A DNA stretch of 8,576 bases, from the NCBI GenBank assembly GCA_012798155.1, contig JAAZNR010000453.1:1-8576 (forward strand), given 5' to 3'. The stretch comes from Thermogutta sp. Its GTDB lineage: Bacteria > Planctomycetota > Planctomycetia > Pirellulales > Thermoguttaceae. Of this stretch, positions 5,730 to 8,576 are shown piece after piece; the stretch's first letter is position 1; every line of letters begins with the position of its first letter. A program made the translations under genes and the position numbers. A model generated the notes under the pieces. It was given only the letters and a program-made list of their open reading frames with translations. It made no database searches and was not told the DNA's origin.

Positions 5730-8576
5730 ATGAGCACCACTTATTCGGACCAGCAAAGGGCGCGCGTTCACGAGGACCTTTCCGGTCTCGTGCGGGGCGA
5801 GGTCCTGTCCGAGCCGGTTCAGCTTCACGTCTATGCCGGGGACGGGAGCGTCTTCGAGATCCGCCCACTCTGCGTCGTTCGCCCACGCTCGGTCGCCGAC
5901 GTGACGGCCTGCGTGCAGTACTGTCACGAACATCAATTGCCGATTCACCCCCGCGGGGCAGGCACCGGGACGGCCGGCGAATCGCTCGGGCCGGGCGTGA
6001 TCCTCGACTTTTCCACGCATTTGAGACGGGTCCTCGGCGTGGAACCGGGCGGTGAATACGTCCGCGTGCAACCGGGGATCGTCTTGGAGCGATTGAATCT
6101 CCTCCTGGCTCGGCAAGGGCGGTTCCTCGATTGCGATCCCTCTTCGGCCTTGGTTTCCACGGTGGGCGGCATCATCGGTCGCAACCCGGCCGTCGCGCGG
6201 GGGGGGCGGCTGGGCCGATTCGGACGTCACTTGCGCGAGGTTACCATGGTGCTCGGCGACGGCAGCCGAGTACGCCTGGGACGGGAGGAAATCGCCAAGC
6301 ATCAGGCGACCGCCGCGGACTCTCGCAAGAGCCGATTGGTCGCGGAAGTCGCGGCCCTCCTCGGGCGGCACTTGGACGCGCTAAACCGCGAACGGCCGCG
6401 GGCGCCCTACCTGGGCGGGTACGGAGTGTGGGACGCCCTCCAAGACGACCGGCTCGACCTCGCGCGGCTCGCAGCCGGTGCCGAGGGCACGCTGGGGGTG
6501 ATCGTGGAAGCCGTTCTCGAGACCGATATCCTACCGAAAAATGCCGCCGTCGCGCTGCTGCTATTCGATTCCTTGGAGCGGGCGGCGATGACCGGAGAAG
6601 GGATTCTCCGCTACCAGCCTGCCCTCTGCGAGCTTCTCGATCGTCGGCATCTCAGCTTGGCTCGCCAATCGGATCCACGATTGGAGTCCTTGATTCCCGA
6701 GCAAGTGGAGGCCGCGGTCGTGGTCGAGATCGTCGGCGAATCGGAACGCGTGGTCCGAAGTGAACTCCAGGAACTGGTCGAGGAGGTTCGGGAACGAAAA
6801 AAGCTCGCCGTCGGCTCGCGATTGGCGTTCGACGAACCGGAAACGGCGGTGTTGCGGAGGCTTTGCAATCCGCACCAGCCGGCCTTCCGCCGCGGCGGTT
6901 CGACGCAGCCGATCCCCGTGCTCGACGATTTCGCCATTCCGCCGCAGAATTTGCCCGCCTTTTTGGCGCTCGTCCAAACCGAATTGCGGCGTTGCGGAGT
7001 CACGGCGGCCCTGCGTTGCCGATTGGGTTCGGGAAGCGTGCTTCTGCACCCCTTCCTCGATCTTTCGGACCGCCGGTCCGTCGAGTCTCTCCGCGATCTG
7101 GCGGAGGTCACGGCGGAGGCCGCGGTTCGGCTGGGCGGGGGCTTCGGGAGTTCAGGCGGCTTGGGAATCGCCCGCACGCAGCTCCTGCGAAGACACCTGC
7201 CGAAGCTGCATCTCCTTTTCGCAGAAATCAAGCGGGCCTTCGATCCAGGCTCGATTTTCAATCCCGGCAAAGTCGTGCAGGCGGAATCCTCCCCCGATTG
7301 GCTGAGCCTTCTACGTTCGTCGATTGCCGAGGCGGCGATGGCAAACGATGCCGGGGTAGCGCAAGCCGGTCTGCCAAGCCCGCCGGAGAAGCCGGAACCC
7401 CCCGATCGCTCTCCCCTCCGCGATTCTCCGCGCGGCGAGTCCGGCGCGAGAACTACGGCGGCGTCGGGCGGAGCGGCCGCCGAAGCCGGGGTGCCGCCCG
7501 CTACCCGGTCCGCTCCCGGTGAACAATCGCCCATCGACGACCTGCCGTCGCTCCTGGTCGCCCAGTTGGATTGGGAGCCGCGGCGGTTGATTGCCGACGT
7601 CCAGCAATGCAATTTTTGCGGCCTTTGTCGCACGCAATCGTCCCTGGAACGCATGTGCCCGATTTTCCGGGTCTTGCCCGCCGAAGAAGCTTCTCCCCGG
7701 GCCAAGGTACGAATGCTCCACGGCGTATTGTCGCAGGTCCTGCCCCTCGAGACTTTGACGGAGCAGGCGGCCAAGGAGATCGCCGACCTGTGCGTTCACT
7801 GCCACATGTGCCGATTGGAGTGCCCCTCCGAAGTGGACGTGCCGAGGCTGATGTCGGAGGTGAAAGCAGCGTACGTCGCGGGGCACGGCATATCCACGTC
7901 CGCGTGGTTGATGAATCGGATCGATCGCTGGGCGGCCTGGGCCGCGGCGATTCATCCCGTCGTCAATTGGGCGCTGGGCAATCGGCAGGCTCGATGGCTG
8001 CTCGAAAGGTTCTGCGGCGTGGCTCACGGGCGCAAGCTCCCGCGCGTCTATTCGCCGAGCTTCCTCCGCCGCGCGGCCCGCCGCCGGCTCAATCAGGCGA
8101 CGCGCCGCAACGGTCCCAAGGCCGTCTATTTCGTCGATACCTATGCAAACTGGTTCGACCCCGAATTGGCGGAAATGGCGGTCGCCGTCTTGGAGCACAA
8201 CGGAGTGGCGGTCTACGTGCCGTCCGACCAAGGACCGGCGGGTACGGCGGCCATCGCCTCCGGCGAACTGGATTTGGCGCGGCGACTGGGCCGCAACAAC
8301 ACCATGATCTTGGCGGAGGCGATTCGCCAGGGCTACCATGTGGTCACGACGGAGCCTGCCGCCGCGGTTACCTTGACCCGAGAATACCCGCAATTGCTGG
8401 AGGACGAGGACAGCCGCTTGGTGGCCCAAAATACCAGCGATCTGGGCGACTATCTCTGGTGCCTGCATCTCTCCGGAAGGCTCCGCCTCGATTTCCAACC
8501 GATCACACGTGCCTTGGGTTATCATCAGCCGTGCCGTCTGCGGGCATTGGGAAAAGGATCGCCGGGGGCCAAACTG
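5730..8576 (+). CDS. FAD-binding oxidoreductase with ferredoxin and CCG domains, 3' end outside the window
   Basis: The frame stays open for 949 codons to the window end. Domains in order: PCMH-type FAD-binding (about 46-183, with PRGAGTGTAG and STVGGIIG); FAD-oxidase C-terminal domain (about 250-517, with AEGTLGVIVEAVL and a closing FDPGSIFNPGK); a Pro/Ala/Gly-rich linker (about 519-603); two 4Fe-4S sites (Cys627, 630, 633, 643 and Cys688, 691, 694, 698); a CCG-like repeat (about 798-890); and the start of a second (YHQPC, 931-935). This resembles YdiJ/Dld-like D-2-hydroxyacid dehydrogenases fused to a GlpC-like electron-transfer part, where flavin electrons pass through Fe-S clusters. The family's metal/substrate residues and the first CCG cysteines are missing here, so the reaction is unknown. 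ATG 5730 is the first possible start after the in-frame folE stop; the only upstream purine-rich site, GAGGG, is a distant 15 nt away. Perhaps 50-120 residues are missing at the C-terminus. Confidence 0.88.
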   Translation, partial: MSTTYSDQQRARVHEDLSGLVRGEVLSEPVQLHVYAGDGSVFEIRPLCVVRPRSVADVTACVQYCHEHQLPIHPRGAGTGTAGESLGPGVILDFSTHLRRVLGVEPGGEYVRVQPGIVLERLNLLLARQGRFLDCDPSSALVSTVGGIIGRNPAVARGGRLGRFGRHLREVTMVLGDGSRVRLGREEIAKHQATAADSRKSRLVAEVAALLGRHLDALNRERPRAPYLGGYGVWDALQDDRLDLARLAAGAEGTLGVIVEAVLETDILPKNAAVALLLFDSLERAAMTGEGILRYQPALCELLDRRHLSLARQSDPRLESLIPEQVEAAVVVEIVGESERVVRSELQELVEEVRERKKLAVGSRLAFDEPETAVLRRLCNPHQPAFRRGGSTQPIPVLDDFAIPPQNLPAFLALVQTELRRCGVTAALRCRLGSGSVLLHPFLDLSDRRSVESLRDLAEVTAEAAVRLGGGFGSSGGLGIARTQLLRRHLPKLHLLFAEIKRAFDPGSIFNPGKVVQAESSPDWLSLLRSSIAEAAMANDAGVAQAGLPSPPEKPEPPDRSPLRDSPRGESGARTTAASGGAAAEAGVPPATRSAPGEQSPIDDLPSLLVAQLDWEPRRLIADVQQCNFCGLCRTQSSLERMCPIFRVLPAEEASPRAKVRMLHGVLSQVLPLETLTEQAAKEIADLCVHCHMCRLECPSEVDVPRLMSEVKAAYVAGHGISTSAWLMNRIDRWAAWAAAIHPVVNWALGNRQARWLLERFCGVAHGRKLPRVYSPSFLRRAARRRLNQATRRNGPKAVYFVDTYANWFDPELAEMAVAVLEHNGVAVYVPSDQGPAGTAAIASGELDLARRLGRNNTMILAEAIRQGYHVVTTEPAAAVTLTREYPQLLEDEDSRLVAQNTSDLGDYLWCLHLSGRLRLDFQPITRALGYHQPCRLRALGKGSPGAKL

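Noticed and set aside
5694..5732. folE TAG and the downstream ATG lie in the same frame, hinting at a read-through fusion
   Set aside because: A shared frame has a one-in-three chance. FolE ends normally at its usual C-terminus and the next gene has its own plausible start; no read-through signal is visible.
6611..8525. Long minus-strand open frames (387 and 404 codons) opposite the flavoprotein
   Set aside because: They are low-complexity, Arg/Ser/Gly-rich shadows of the plus-strand gene, which shows continuous FAD and Fe-S domains.

Overview
The window is GC-rich bacterial chromosome, most likely from a planctomycete (Pirellulales-like). That assignment is inferred from the protein set, from dispersed GTGCCAC-type repeats that I associate with planctomycete intergenic DNA, and from weak or absent Shine-Dalgarno sites before some genes. 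No rRNA, tRNA, CRISPR array or autonomous transposase is visible.

Layout. 37-576 (+): a sigma70-like promoter and a small two-CBS-domain protein. 577-692: a short convergent gap with a small hairpin. 693-2012 (-): an exported CE15-type carbohydrate esterase. 2013-2181: a gap with an imperfect 22-bp tandem repeat. 2182-4035 (-): a large SLC13/DASS-type permease with two cytosolic TrkA-C (RCK_C) domains. 4036-4964: a 929-bp gene-free stretch. It holds a 296-bp MITE-like element with 14-bp terminal inverted repeats and a perfect 8-bp target duplication, a near-consensus minus-strand promoter with an operator-like palindrome, a terminator-like hairpin just before the permease, and two tandem repeats in the leader of the next gene. 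4965-5696 (+): folE, GTP cyclohydrolase I. 5730 to the window end (+): a large FAD plus iron-sulfur oxidoreductase, cut off by the window edge.

How the genes relate. The permease and esterase run the same way and may share a transcript, but the 169-bp gap argues against tight coupling. Import of an organic or inorganic anion and ester cleavage of plant or algal polysaccharide would both suit a polysaccharide-degrading planctomycete; this is context only. folE and the flavoprotein are 33 bp apart and probably co-transcribed, although no shared pathway is known to me.

The most unusual items are these. (1) The FAD/Fe-S protein keeps its FAD-binding motifs and both ferredoxin-type cysteine sets. 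It has lost the His/His and Glu-His residues that form the substrate and metal site in D-2-hydroxyacid dehydrogenases, and its first CCG repeat has no cysteines. (2) The intergenic element has an IS66-like signature (GTA(A/G) ends, 8-bp duplication) and carries the planctomycete-type repeats inside it.
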